44,627 nt of DNA. It comes from Paramicrosporidium saccamoebae (taxonomy: Eukaryota; Rozellomycota). Shown one piece after another: positions 20,085-31,206 of the stretch. The first letter of the stretch is position 1. Every line of letters starts with the position of its first letter. The stretch lies in assembly GCA_002794465.1 (NCBI GenBank), contig MTSL01000146.1:1-44627 (forward strand), written 5' to 3'. The position numbers and the translations under genes were made by a program. The notes below the pieces were generated by a model. It was given only the letters and a program-made list of their open reading frames with translations. It searched no databases and was not told where the DNA came from.

Positions 20085-21983
20085 ATGACTGAACAAGTTG
20101 CAGAGTCTGCGCCCGTTATGGAGAGTGCCCCTAAAAAGTCAAGAACCGACGGATATGTACACTACGATGATATTAAGAGAGAAAATGCAGTGTTGGAAGA
20201 TTATTATCGACGCCAAGAAATTATTCCGGACGAGGAATGGCCCCAGTTTCTGGCCGTTTTGGGACAAAATTTGCCCATTACGTTTCGTCTGACTGGTCAT
20301 CGTGACGAAGCTGCATCCATCAACCGTCAGCTCCACGACGTCCTCCTCCCAACTCTTGGGACTGCAGCTCGCTCTTTGCCTTGGTATCCAGAGGGATATG
20401 CCTTTCACTTGGATACGGATCGCAAGTCGATGCGCACGCAGGAAGGCTACTCGGCCTTTCATAAATGGCTAGTTGCAGCCACTGAAAATGGAGACATTAG
20501 TAGACAAGAGGCAGTCAGTATGGTGCCTCCGTTGTTGATGGATATCAAGGCGGAGCATTTGGTATTGGACATGTGTGCTGCCCCAGGATCAAAGACGGCA
20601 CAGCTCGTAGAGTATATGCATGCAGACGCACAAAAGATGGACGTTGAGGCTACCGGATTGGTCATTGCCAATGATTCTGATCAACAGCGCGCATATTTAT
20701 TATACCATCAGGTAAAGAGAATTCTGTCGCCAGGCCTGCTGGTCGCCAACAATGACGGTACCTCATTCCCCACACTGGTTGCAGCGGCCAATGGGAACTT
20801 TGAGCGCGTCTATTTTGATCGTATCCTGGCTGATGTCCCATGTAGTGGCGATGGAACCCTAAGAAAGAATGCCAACTTGTGGAAAACTTGGACACCCCAT
20901 CTGGCACTTGGTCTGCATCCCCTGCAGATTCGACTTTTGGATAAGGCAGTGAGATTGCTAAAAGTTGGTGGTAGACTTGTGTATTCTACGTGCAGCATGA
21001 ATCCCGTCGAGAATGAGGCAGTACTTGCGTACATTCTGCATCAATACTCCCATGCTCTCCATCTGGTCGATGTTTCTTCTGATTTGGCTGGCTTGGAACG
21101 TCGTCCTGGCAAGTCCGGATGGAAGGTTCTTACCAAGGACGGAGCAGAGTATGAAAAGGCTGAGGATGTGCCTCAGGATCAACGAAAACGCTTCCCACCA
21201 TCTCTATTCCCAAAGCCGGAATATTCTCAGCTGAATCTGGACCGCTGTCTTCGCATCTATCCCCATTTGCAAAATACTGGCGCCTTTTTTGTTGCAGTCA
21301 TTGCCAAAACTGCCGATATTGATACTGTCGCAGCTGAGCCCTCAGCAAATAGCGCACCGCGTCCAGTGAAGAAGGGAAAGCGCAAGTTTGGTGTTCCCAA
21401 GACTGAAAGCGAGTTCCGTATTTTGGATCCCTCTAATGATCCGGTTCTCGACAACATTTTCGATTGGTTCGGTATTGATAAGGAGCGTCTCATCCAAAAT
21501 GGCTATGGATTCCTTGTCCGCTCGGAACGCGACCCCATCAAAGTCGTCAGTCTCGTCTCGCCATGTGCCATGCCAATTTTCAAGGCCACCGTGTCCTCCC
21601 ATCGTGTTGAGGGAGAGCAGGAATTGTACAATGGATCCCTAAAGATTGTGAATGCGGGAGTGCGCGCTTTTGAAGTATACGAAAGTAACAGACCGGTTCC
21701 AGTAGACTGTCCATACCGATTGCTATCCGAATCAGTGGCCATCCTTCGCCCATACATGAACAAGCGCGTCGTCAAAGTCGAAAAAGAAGTCATTTTGCAA
21801 TTGATTGACTGCCAAGATTCTGTAAAGATTGAGATTGAAGGGCTCGACCAAGGAGGTGCTGTTCTCGAGGCAACCAACACTGAAGGAAATATGGTATGCA
21901 TTCCCGTCTGGATCAGCGAACGAGGCATAAAAGCATTTGTACCGAATCCCAATCGACCTGCACTGCGTCTCCAATTGGCATGA
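20085..21983 (+). CDS. TRM4: tRNA (cytosine-5-)-methyltransferase, TRM4/NSUN2 type
   Basis: SAM-dependent m5C tRNA methyltransferase of the NSUN2/Ncl1 group. The SAM-binding motif LDMCAAPGSKT starts at residue 161. The two catalytic cysteines lie in DVPCSGDGT (C253) and YSTCSMNPVEN (C303), and the N-terminal YYRRQEIIPDEEWPQF is typical of the group. The C-terminal third (to 632 aa) carries the accessory domain, with KPEYSQLNLDRCLRIYPHLQ just after the core. Single exon; ATG at 20085. The stop is followed directly by a short minisatellite. Confidence 0.94.
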   Translation: MTEQVAESAPVMESAPKKSRTDGYVHYDDIKRENAVLEDYYRRQEIIPDEEWPQFLAVLGQNLPITFRLTGHRDEAASINRQLHDVLLPTLGTAARSLPWYPEGYAFHLDTDRKSMRTQEGYSAFHKWLVAATENGDISRQEAVSMVPPLLMDIKAEHLVLDMCAAPGSKTAQLVEYMHADAQKMDVEATGLVIANDSDQQRAYLLYHQVKRILSPGLLVANNDGTSFPTLVAAANGNFERVYFDRILADVPCSGDGTLRKNANLWKTWTPHLALGLHPLQIRLLDKAVRLLKVGGRLVYSTCSMNPVENEAVLAYILHQYSHALHLVDVSSDLAGLERRPGKSGWKVLTKDGAEYEKAEDVPQDQRKRFPPSLFPKPEYSQLNLDRCLRIYPHLQNTGAFFVAVIAKTADIDTVAAEPSANSAPRPVKKGKRKFGVPKTESEFRILDPSNDPVLDNIFDWFGIDKERLIQNGYGFLVRSERDPIKVVSLVSPCAMPIFKATVSSHRVEGEQELYNGSLKIVNAGVRAFEVYESNRPVPVDCPYRLLSESVAILRPYMNKRVVKVEKEVILQLIDCQDSVKIEIEGLDQGGAVLEATNTEGNMVCIPVWISERGIKAFVPNPNRPALRLQLA

Positions 21984-22150
21984 AGGTATGAAGGTATGAG
22001 GGTATGAGGGTATGAGGATATGAGGTCAGGAGGTCAGGAGGTCATGAGGGTGTATTGGTGCGGTATAACGGCGTGGCATGTCGATAATATCTCAATGGTA
22101 TATTGACAAAATCTCAGTGATATATTGATAATATCCCAATGACTGATAAT
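21984..22150. repeat. Short-unit tandem repeats 3' of TRM4
   Basis: Immediately after the TRM4 stop is a run of seven- to nine-base units of the GGTATGA type (about 21986-22045, drifting to GGTCAGGA). This is followed by three to four copies of an AT-rich unit resembling TATTGATAATATCTCAATGG (about 22080-22150). No gene is visible. Confidence 0.6.
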
Positions 22151-22205
22151 GTCTTAACAAAGAGTATAGAAAATACATTGAATTTACTTTGGGTTGCTAA
22201 AGTGA

Positions 22206-25200
22206 CTATTCCCATCCATCATCATCGTCAAAGATGATGTCAACGGGGGGCTTTTTGGTTGGCGTGGCATCATCCTGAGGCGTATGGAACCCTTCATCAC
22301 CCAATTCCACTGGCTCGACATTGTTGAATTCATCTTTCTCCTCTGACTCGGCTGGTTCGACTGGTTCGACGGATTTGAATTTGAGAGAGGGGTAATCTTC
22401 AAGATGCTTTTCAGGGTGCTCTTCAAGATGCTCTTCAGGGTGCTCTTCAAAATGCTCTTCAGGGTGCTCTTCAAGGTGCTCTTCCTCCAGCTCCTGGATA
22501 GAGAGTCCTTCTAATCCACGAGATGGTGGCGCATTGGGGTCTTCTCGTGACTCGGAAATGGAAATCGAGGCAAGATCATCAAGATCATCGGCGCGAATGG
22601 AACCATTCCCCACATTAACCTCCATGGACATGTGGTCGGAAAAGGCCGTCTCATAGGGACTGATTGGAGGAGGGGCGTAACTGGAACGGCTCAAATCACT
22701 AGACGAGACTTCTAAGAGAGGCGCAGGCGCTTCAAACGATACTGATCGAGACTTTGCCGAATCATAGCCGCCCCTTGCAGAACGGGAAGTGTCCTCTACG
22801 GCAATGGCATCGGTGTACTCGGGGAACAATTCGGGGTTAGCAAATGGCTCAGCAATAAATGTGGCCGCGCGATGCTTCTTTGCGGCCAATTGCTGTCGCC
22901 AAAGGGAAACGGCTCGATCAACGCCGCTGGGGAGATATGTTCTTGCAAAAAGGGCAGCTTCAGGATATCTCTCCGTCTTGATGAGCAGTTCGAGGCATTC
23001 CTCCCGTTTTCCCGTCACAAAATAGCAGGTAAAGGCAATGTTAAATTGTGCACTTTCCACAGCCATTGACCCCAGGGTCAGCAGACCATTGGCGTTCCCC
23101 GACGAGGAGTACAACAACAGCAAACTCTCCAAGTCGCCACTCTTGAGGTAGCACTTTTCAGCCAAGGCAGTCTTCCACTCTGCAAGAGCCAAATCTCCAA
23201 GCTCGCGCCATTTATGAAGCGACTCGCTGTGGGACACCAACTCGTATGCCAAATCAAGCATTTTTAGCTGAACTGCCAACTCGAATTTGAAATCCGTCTC
23301 TGTCGCCAAATCCAAGGCAAGGTTCTTTAGGCCTCGGCTATCCAAAAAATGTGCAACTCGGTTTAGCTGATCAGAGGGAATCGATCCCACTAGTGCTTGG
23401 GCGGCGGCCATGTCTCCCTTGAGAATTGCACTTTCGTAGGCAATGACATCCATGGACAGCGTGTAGGTAAAGGTGGCGGCATCCTTGTCGACCAGTACAA
23501 GACGGTTCTCTTTGGCTAAGAAGCCAACTAGATATAGAGGTCGCTCGGAAATTGCAATTTGATATGTTTGACCCCCGACAACGTAGCTGATCCGATTGCG
23601 CGAAGTGACATAGACGAAGCAATCGGCAATCCAGATTCCCGAAACAATCTTTTCATTCACCTCGTCCACAAATTCAAAGGCCTCCTCCAGTCCATCCTCG
23701 GGAAGGTACCCGTTGGACTGGATGTAGCTCTCCACTATATCATTGTTGAATTGGAGGATGTAGAGGGAATCTTCAGTGCAAATGGCCGCCTTTTGCGACG
23801 ATTCGGACCAAATTACACGCTTTGCATCGACATCAATGCGACGCACAAGCTGGCTCGAGTTCCAGTCAAAAAAGCAAAGCTGTCCTCCAGTACAGGCAGC
23901 ACCCAACAAGACTCCCCCGAAAATCTTTTCGCAGGAACTTGCGACTTTGATAGATGCCGATTCGACAAAATTTTGAAAGACGGTAATCTTTGAGAGAGAT
24001 TCGCGCACGGCATATTCGCTGCCACTCGGCAAAGCCCAAGCCAACTCTAGGCCCTTTCCAAAGGTCTTGTTGCGCCAAGCCAAGGCAGTGTAAATAATGT
24101 ACTCGCCATCACCGCACACGACAACAAAGCGACCATTAGGACTGTGCTGCAAAAGCTGGGGATAGACTTCACAATGGCCAAGCTCTTTGTTGGGCAGCAT
24201 AACACGCTGACCATCTGGAACAGGCTCATTCATTTCGACGCATTCCTCTAATGTCTGCTTAATGTTGCCGGTGAGAATTTCATTGTGGCGTGCCCAGATT
24301 AGCTTGCCATTGGAATCCATAGAGGCAGCGGGTTCTCCCTTACCCAATTGAAACACGACTGAGCCTTCGTCAAAGCCAACGGAAATCTCGGTGGAGCCCT
24401 TTCTAATAGCCAAAGCCCAGACGCGGTCCAGAGAAAAATTAAAGACGGCTTCGGAGCGGAATGTATTGGAGCTCCACACCTTGACTGATCCATCTTCACT
24501 ACCCGAAAGAATGAGGGGGAGATCGGGGTGGAAAAGAACGGCAGAAATGTTCTGAACATGTCCTTCCATGACGCGAACGCAAGATTTGGTCTGGTAGTCC
24601 CAGACACGAACGGTGGCATCGTCGGCGCCACTGACAAGGTAGGGACGCTCTCCACCGGAATAGTAGTCAATGCAGTTTACCCCCTTATCGTGCCCTTCCA
24701 AAGTATAGTTTGCAGTCGCAGAGCCAATGTTCCAAATCTTTATCGTCCTGTCCAGCGAGGCTGTAGCAAAAGTGTTGGTATCTTTGGGGTTAAATGTCAC
24801 AGCCATGACATAATGGACATGGCCCTCGTAGGTGGTCACGCAGTTCCATTGCTTTTCCCAATCCCACAACTTGACGGACATGTCGTCTGAGCACGACAGT
24901 ACGTATGGTCTGGTAGGATGGATGGCAAAACTGCGGATATAGTCGCTGTGGCCTTCAAATTGAGTCACCTTTTCCAGCGTATTGTAGTTGTAAACCCGGA
25001 TAATCAGGTCGTCGGCGCCAGTGATGATCCAATTCTTGCGAGGAATAAACTTTGAGGTGCGAATAGGCATGTCGCTGACTTCAATTGTCTTTACGACAGT
25101 TTGCGTCTCATAGTTCCAAATGGTCACGACGCCACTGTACAAACTGGCCAACATCCATGGCTCGGTGGGGTGAAAGTCGACACACTTGACGCGGTCCGAA

Positions 25201-25276
25201 TGCGCAGTCAAAAGAGTCTATAGAGTGAATATGGGGGGAAGGAAAGAGTTACTCGACGTTCAAGTGTCAGTCCCAT
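22206..25276 (-). CDS. SEC27: Coatomer subunit beta' (SEC27/COPB2)
   Basis: Beta'-COP of the COPI coat, for Golgi-to-ER and intra-Golgi vesicle transport. Coding sequence complement(join(22206..25217,25253..25276)), 1011 aa. An eight-codon first exon (MGLTLERR) is joined over a 35-nt intron (25218-25252) to TLLTAHSDRVKCVDFHPTEP, which matches the family N-terminus. Two WD40 propellers (DDLIIRVYNYNTLEKV, CIDYYSGGERPYLVSGADDA) are followed by the helical solenoid (about residues 600-800). The disordered tail contains EEHxEEHPEEH repeats and ends in DDDDGWE. It is head-to-head with TIM54, 100 bp apart. Confidence 0.95.
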
Positions 25277-25376
25277 TGCGTCAAACGTTCTGATATTGGC
25301 ACGGGTTATTTAAAGAATAATTCCCGTTTGGTTGTGAGATTACAGTAAAGAATAATTCGAAATTTTACTCTAGTCG

Positions 25377-26197
25377 ATGCCACTCCCAAAGTCCAAAGCG
25401 TTTTGGGCATTTGCATCAACAGTTTCCATTTCAGTGGTAGCTGTTCTTTATGACCGGCAGAGGTTGAAGGCCGTTAGAAGCCGTTATATTGAAGAAGCAA
25501 CTGCCATGGGACTGCAGCCTTTGTTGCAAGCACCTAGAAAAGTTACGCTAGTCTCCTTTGCCAATGATAACATTGAGGCTCGCAAGATTAGAAAGCTTTG
25601 GCGCTCTTATGCCGTTGATCTCTTTACTTTTGCTGGATGCGATTACCAACTGATTGAATGCAATGCGGTAGCGCTGGATAAAGAGCTTGACAAGCGTCTT
25701 CCAGTGCCAGAGGGTGAAGCGCCACCCGAGGAAAAGACTATTGCAAAGTTGGTTACGCCGGATAATTGGATACGCCCTATGATGCTAGAGTGGATGCAGA
25801 GAATTAATGGAAAGAGCGCGCTGTTTCCGCTTCCCTCGGACACTACTGAGGCAACACTACTAAAGATGCGGCAGGAGATGCGACCTGAGCCAAAGAGTCT
25901 AACATTCTTTGAGGACGGGATTGTTGCCCTAGAAAGAAACTCTTATGGCTCCATGATAGACGGCGTAAGGGATTTCGATAGCGATGTAGGCACAAAGAGT
26001 GTGCCTCAACTGGGCTACATTCCTTGTGACACTGTTAAATCTTGGAGGTCGAGCATTTATTACGTACGATTGGGTTTGGTATTTTATATTTCTAGTTTTT
26101 CAGAAAGTCTGAATTGGCAGAGAAAATTGGCCATGCTACTATGGATGTTTTGCGTGAAAGGGTCCGTCCCGACGGATACCATAAGAGTTATCATTAA
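25377..26197 (+). CDS. TIM54: Mitochondrial inner-membrane translocase subunit TIM54
   Basis: Subunit of the TIM22 carrier-import complex. Coding sequence join(25377..26063,26096..26197), 262 aa. The N-terminus has a single membrane span (FWAFASTVSISVVAVLY), then APRKVTLVSFANDN, the family's RKVTVFIA-like block, then LWRSYAVDLFTFAGCDYQLI. A 32-nt intron (26064-26095) joins WRSSIYY to FFRKSELAEKIGHATMDVLR and RERVRPDGYH, matching the conserved C-terminal helix; without splicing the C-terminus is unrelated. It is shorter than yeast Tim54 (478 aa). The PEX14 start follows only 18 bp after the stop. Confidence 0.85.
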
Positions 26198-26215
26198 AGC
26201 ATTTTCTTTGTTCTC

Positions 26216-26991
26216 ATGGAATCATCAACGGAGCTACGGAGCTTACTGGTAGACAATGCTGTTAAATTTTTGCAGGATCCCCAGGTGCGCAGTAGTAGCG
26301 TGGAGAGGCAGTTGACGTTTCTCAAGAGTAAGGGTCTAACTGAGGCTGAGATTGATGAGGCTATGAAGCGGGCAGGAAGCCTGATTAGCGCGACTGGCAC
26401 TCCGCCGCCCTTGCCCTCAGGTCCGCCGCCAAGTCGAGCCATGGCACAGGCCAAGTTTGACTGGGGGAAACTTTTCCTTGTGCTTGCCTTCATCGGGAGC
26501 ACTGGGGCGGCCTTGTCTCAGACAATATTGGGGGTATGTTTGATCGGATTGCCTAATGCTAGAAATCGCTACTGGATTGGTGGAAGAGGATCAGAGCCAA
26601 AGTATCCGAATCGACTGGCATTAAGGAAGAGTTGGAAAAGATACGTGAAACGCAGGCTGCACTAGAAGTGAGTCTACAGAGTGTCGCTCAGCTACGTGAG
26701 ACGCAGGCTGCATTAGAGGTGAGTCTACAGAGTGTCGCTCAGATACAAAAGACACAGGCCGTGTTGGAGGCAAGCCTGCAGAATGTCTCTCAGATACAAA
26801 AGACACAGGGAACATTAGAGACAAACTTGCAAAATGTCAGTCAAAAGCTCACTGCGGACATTGAGGGACTAAAAGCCTCTCAAAACTATTTGTACCAGGA
26901 TTTGGTTCGTGAACTTGAGGATTTGCGCGAAGAGGCCATCGCCACTGTGCCAATCAACGTCAATGATGATCAAGAAAAGGTACAAGTGTAA
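26216..26991 (+). CDS. PEX14: Peroxin PEX14, with 17-residue coiled-coil repeats
   Basis: Peroxisomal docking protein for PTS receptors. Coding sequence join(26216..26533,26563..26991), 248 aa, with a 29-nt intron at 26534-26562. The N-terminal receptor-binding domain is clear: AVKFLQDPQVRSSSVERQLT, then FLKSKGLTEAEIDEAM, then a Pro-rich linker. A membrane span follows at about residues 81-105 (KLFLVLAFIGSTGAALSQTI). After the junction, residues 134-201 are four 17-residue repeats (RETQAALEVSLQSVAQL and variants) encoded by a 51-bp minisatellite, predicted coiled coil. It lies 18 bp behind TIM54. Confidence 0.88.
26644..26847 (+). repeat. 51-bp coding minisatellite (4 units) inside PEX14
   Basis: Four tandem 51-bp units, the first two nearly identical, the last two diverged, all in phase with the PEX14 reading frame. 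Each encodes one 17-residue segment of the coiled coil. Confidence 0.85.
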
Positions 26992-27097
26992 ATAATGGGT
27001 TATACCGAACCAGACAGTAAGGCGATAAAGGTCCTTTAATGTTTAACACCAAACCCTTATCGAATTAATCTTTGTCATAATCCCTGCTACGGCTGCG

Positions 27098-27911
27098 ATG
27101 GCAAACTACATAGACGTTGGTCAGCCCAACTCGACCTTATATATACAGAACCTGAATGAAAGAGTTACTCCAAAAAGTCTGTGTAGTCAGTTGAAAAAGA
27201 CATTTGGAGTGTTTGGAGAGATTCTTGACGTTGTCGCGAAACGACGTGTGGCCTTGCGGGGACAGGCTTTTGTTCTGTTCCGAGACATGGAGGCGGCTCG
27301 CCAGGCCATAGAGACCCTTCAGGGAGATAGATTATATGGAAAATCAATGGTGATCAAATATGCAAAATACAAGTCAGACGTCATCAGCAAAGCTGATGGC
27401 ACATATGAGATTGAGAGGCGTCGACGCGAGCAGGACAGGAGTAAGCCGTTGGGGATGATTCGCTTACTTTTTAGTTGAACGGTCGCGTCATCCCCGCATG
27501 ACCCGGAGACAAATGCTAGCGCAAATGGCCGCTAACCCGGGAATGCAAGGAATGTCAAGTTTGCCCATGGCCGGCTTGCCAATGCACATGGGACCTGGAA
27601 TGGGCGGATTTGGGATGAGTGGGCCTGGAAGTGGTCCCTCCCTCGGGCCTCAAATGGTGGGAGGAGAGCTGCAGCTTCCAAACAAGGTCTTGTACTTGCA
27701 GAATCTGCCGGAAGGAACTACTGAGAAACAACTTGTGGAAGTGTTTAAAAAATATCCAGGATTTGTAGAGATGCGCCTTGTGCCGAATCGTCCAGATGTA
27801 GCCTTTGCTGAATACGAGAGTGAGGCACAGGCGGTTGTTGCTCGCCAGGCTGCCGAAACACACGAAATTCAACCCGGAGTCAATCTGCGGGTGGCATTTG
27901 CACGTCGCTGA
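27098..27911 (+). CDS. U1A/U2B''-type snRNP protein (two RRMs)
   Basis: Spliceosomal RNA-binding protein of the U1A/U2B''/SNF group. Coding sequence join(27098..27440,27475..27911), 259 aa, with a 34-nt intron (27441-27474). RRM1 has RNP2 LYIQNL near residue 14, followed by NERVTPKSL, and RNP1 RGQAFVLF near residue 54. The splice joins EQDR to IERSRHPRMTRR. A Met/Gly/Pro-rich linker leads to the C-terminal RRM (VLYLQNLPEGTTEKQL, then AFAEYESEAQA). Sequence alone does not decide between U1A and U2B''; a single protein may serve both snRNPs. Confidence 0.9.
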
Positions 27912-28116
27912 CCACAGAAAGCACAGTAGATAGCTATCAATGTGAGCTGTGAGATTTGACTTTTGACGTTTGGAATTTGATACTCGACATTTGATATTCG
28001 ATATTTGAGCTTTGAAGGGCTATACATAAACTAATAAACCCTACTCACTGGGGATGCTCGAGTCAACCATGGCAGCTGTCTCAATGTGAGATGTGCTATC
28101 TATGGACTAACAAGCT

Positions 28117-28407
28117 TTACTCACTGATGACGTTTGGATCAATTTTTACAGATATGAGCCGTCTGTACTTTTCGATAAATTCAGTCCTTGTCTGTATTTC
28201 GTCTTGTACCTTTTTTCGGTCTTTCAGGGCGACAGTCGAATCGTAAGGCTTTTGAATATCTGGCAATCGGTTCATGTACTGTTCAAGAGTATCCATTTTC
28301 TGAAGTAGGCCATTGCAAACATTAAGTATCTTTCCGTAGTTGTTATGATTATCCAACAACTCTAGGACGTGAATAAGGTCAATGGTTAGCTCGCTATTAT
28401 CCAACAT
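28117..28407 (-). CDS. Small helical protein, possibly Mediator subunit MED9
   Basis: A 96-aa helical protein; the ATG at 28407 is the first available. The pattern LQKMDTLEQYMNRLPDIQ followed by a spacer and DEIQTRTEFIEKYRRL resembles the MED9 helical hairpin (L..L..LPGI...eeQ...I..L...K..LL.KY). No other domain. The sequence just downstream contains a diverged duplicate of its own 3' end (CTTTACTCACTGATGAC at 28112 versus CCCTACTCACTGGGGATG near 28039). The assignment is tentative. Confidence 0.45.
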   Translation of the reverse strand: MLDNSELTIDLIHVLELLDNHNNYGKILNVCNGLLQKMDTLEQYMNRLPDIQKPYDSTVALKDRKKVQDEIQTRTEFIEKYRRLISVKIDPNVISE

Positions 28408-28581
28408 GAACAAGTGAGCGAGTGAGCGAGTAGCGATATATCAAACCAAGGCAAGAACTGAGGTTTGACGAGCCAAAAAGTCGGTACCTGACGAGTCTAC
28501 TATTTTCAAAAGTTGAACTGTAACGGACCAACGCTTAGTCTTTAAAAACTCGAACTAACAATTCACAGCAACAAAAGTTAA

Positions 28582-29579
28582 TTAATTGTGGTTTGTACCA
28601 GATTCTGCTAGAATAAACTGTACAGTTGCAGCCAAATCAAATTTGGGCGACCATTCCCAGTCTTTTCTGGCATTACTGTCATCAAGTATGTGAGGCCAGC
28701 TATCAGCAATAGCCTGTCTATGATCAGGCTTATAGTTAACAGACATGGTCTTTCCCGTTGCCGTTTCAATTGCGGCCCGTAGTGTTCCAGGATTGAAAGA
28801 CATTGCTTGAATGTTGTAGACGGACCTAGTCAGTCTTTCACGAGGCACCGACATTAGCTTGATTATGCCTTCAATACAGTCGTCAATATGAACCATGGGG
28901 AGCGTAGTGTCGGCACGCAGGAAACAATTATACTCGCCGGAGATGGCGGCACGAACCATCTCGATGGCATAATCTATCGACTATTAGTATTGCAAGACTG
29001 AAAAACCTGTGGTTCCAGTCCCAGCAGACGCATTGGCAGAGAGAACTCCAGGGAGTCGGATCGATCTAAAGTCGACTCCATATCGGCGATGAAAGTAGTC
29101 ACCCAAGAGCTCGTTGTATACCTTGGTCGTTCCGTACAGGAACTGAGGTGCCATGATGGTTGTATCAGAGGCCGTCTTAGGCGTATCAGGTCCGAATGCA
29201 GCAATTGTGGACGGGCAGAATAGACGGAAACGGTACTTTTGCGCCAGCTGCAGCATGTGGACAAAGCTGTCGACATTGACCTTTAGGGTTCTGACAGCAG
29301 CAGACCAGTCCTTCTCCGCTGCCCCAGATAGGATTGCAGGCAGATGAAAAACCCACTCGGGCTTATAGTCTTCAATAATCTTTTTCGCATTTTTCATAAT
29401 GGTAATGTCACTTTGTTCAAACGTGCCAATGTGTTCCGGACCGGTGGCAGAAATGTCCACTCCAACCACAGTGGCGCCTTTGAAGGCTTTGCTCAAGGCT
29501 GTCCCAATTTGACCGTTGCATCCTACAACGTCATCGTATGTGAAGGTGTGCCTGTGATCAGAACTCGAGATGGCGTCAT
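28582..29579 (-). CDS. TDH: L-threonine 3-dehydrogenase (SDR type)
   Basis: NAD-dependent oxidation of L-threonine to 2-amino-3-ketobutyrate, by an extended-SDR-type TDH. Coding sequence complement(join(28582..28973,29007..29522,29552..29579)), 311 aa. Exon 1 encodes only MTPSRVLIT. A 29-nt GC-AG intron (29523-29551) then joins it to GCNGQIGTALSK, completing the NAD-binding glycine motif. A second, 33-nt intron (28974-29006, containing TACTAAT) joins GTT to DYAIEMVRAA. YGTTKVYNE holds the YxxxK catalytic pair. TLPMVHIDDC and RQAIADSWPHILDDSNARKD are TDH-specific. No targeting peptide is apparent. It is head-to-head with the next enzyme of the pathway, 50 bp apart. Confidence 0.93.
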
Positions 29580-29629
29580 TTAGCACTGCAATAAGGACAG
29601 GGGGAGTAGGAGTAGAGTCGGGGTTTATT
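29580..29629. promoter_or_regulatory. Shared 50-bp divergent promoter of TDH and KBL
   Basis: Only 50 bp separates the start codons of the two threonine-degradation genes, so both core promoters must overlap here or extend into the coding regions. It contains an AGGGGG stretch, reminiscent of a stress-response element, with no clear TATA box. Co-regulation is inferred from the arrangement. Confidence 0.55.
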
Positions 29630-30923
29630 ATGTTGGGAATCTTTCGACCATCATTGCAGCTATTGTCCCGTAGCCAATTTTACAAGAGGCTAGTGCAAGA
29701 TTTGGATGCCATGAAAGCATCTGGGCTGTACAAAGACGAGCAAGTCATTGCCTCTCCCCAATCCAACAGTGTAAAGGTGCAAGGGGAAAATTTGATTAAT
29801 TTCTGTGCCAACAACTATCTCGGTCTTTCAAACCATCCTGGTAATATTGAAAACGCCATGTAATTCCCGTAGAGCTTGTTGAGGCTGGAAAGCATGCCTT
29901 GGAGTCTCGTGGGGCGGGGATGAGCTCGGTGAGATTTATTTGTGGTACGCAAGACCTTCACAAGAAGCTGGAGGCAAAAATTTCCGAATTCCATGGAACC
30001 GATGACACAATTCTCTACACGAGTTGTTTTGATGCAAATGCAGGTATTTTCGAAACATTGCTGGGAGCAGAAGATGCAGTCATTTCTGATGCCCTAAATC
30101 ACGCATCCATAATTGATGGAATACGACTTTGTAAAGCGCAAAGATTGCGTTACAAGCACAATGATATGGATGACCTCGAGAGATTATTGAAGGATAATCG
30201 AGAAAAGGCCCGGACCATGCTTATCGCAACTGATGGCGTATTTAGCATGGATGGCGACTTGGCCAAGCTGCCCGAAATCTGTCATTTAGCTCGAAAATAC
30301 GATGCGCTTGTGTTTGTAGATGACAGTCACGCCACTGGGTTCATTGGTTCTACGGGTCGCGGAACGGCAGAGCATTTTAATCTCGAAAAGGAGGTGGACA
30401 TTATCTCTTCCACTCTTGGAAAGGCGCTTGGAGGCTCGTCCGGTAAGTCACTTTGGGAGCGTTGGTTCATCTTCTAGGCGGGTATACCACAGGACGATCT
30501 GAGGTCATATCTACTCTTCGACAGCGCAGCCGGCCATATTTATTCTCCAACAGCCTTCCTCCGGTGATTGCCTCGTTTGCGCTGAAAGCACTGGAGCTCG
30601 TATCTTCTCGGCCGGAACTTTGTATTGCTGTAAATGAAAATGCGGTGCATTTCCGAAAAAGCATGACAGCCAAAGGATTCAAGATTATGGGAAACGCCAG
30701 TCATCCCATTTGTCCAGTACTGATTGGCGACGCCGTGATTGCCGGCAAGATGGCCGCAGAACTGCGAGCTTGTGGCATATTTGTGATTGCATTTAGCTAC
30801 CCCGTGGTGCCTCACGACCTTGCTCGAATCCGCGTCCAATTATCGGCTTCTCACACCAAAAAGCAAATTGACAATGCTGTTGCAGAATTCGAGCGTATAG
30901 GCAAGAAATATAATGTTATCTAA
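29630..30923 (+). CDS. KBL: 2-amino-3-ketobutyrate CoA ligase (glycine C-acetyltransferase)
   Basis: PLP enzyme that cleaves 2-amino-3-ketobutyrate with CoA to glycine and acetyl-CoA, the step after TDH. Coding sequence join(29630..29840,29873..30442,30478..30923), 408 aa, with introns of 32 and 35 nt. The first intron joins NHP to [20 protein letters not shown]; the second joins GGSSG to [10 protein letters not shown]. Key blocks are [40 protein letters not shown] and STLGKALGG with the PLP lysine. The start at 29630 gives a leader with Arg/Ser and no acids ([20 protein letters not shown]), a likely mitochondrial presequence. Confidence 0.95.
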
Positions 30924-31206
30924 AGTGAATAATGTGATTGTGCGATTAGGCGATTATGCGGTGAGGCGATTGGGGGGCTGTGGGCAGTCTTACGAAGCGG
31001 TAGTAAAAGTGTGCAACGTGACACCTGTGTAGTGTGATAAAGTCTGTTTTTGCACCTATCAAGGAATCTGGTAATAAGAGAGGCCCCTTGAAAGTCCGTG
31101 ATATGTTCTTTGTGACTGGTGAGCGATGAACAGGTTTTGTATTATGCGAACATTAGTTGCCCATAACAACATTATCACTATCCGAGACGTGTATATTTCC
31201 ACAATC

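Noticed and set aside
22184..22474. Ser/Lys repeat ORF at the 3' end of COPB2
   Set aside because: Frame shadow of the EEHPEEH repeats of the COPB2 tail.
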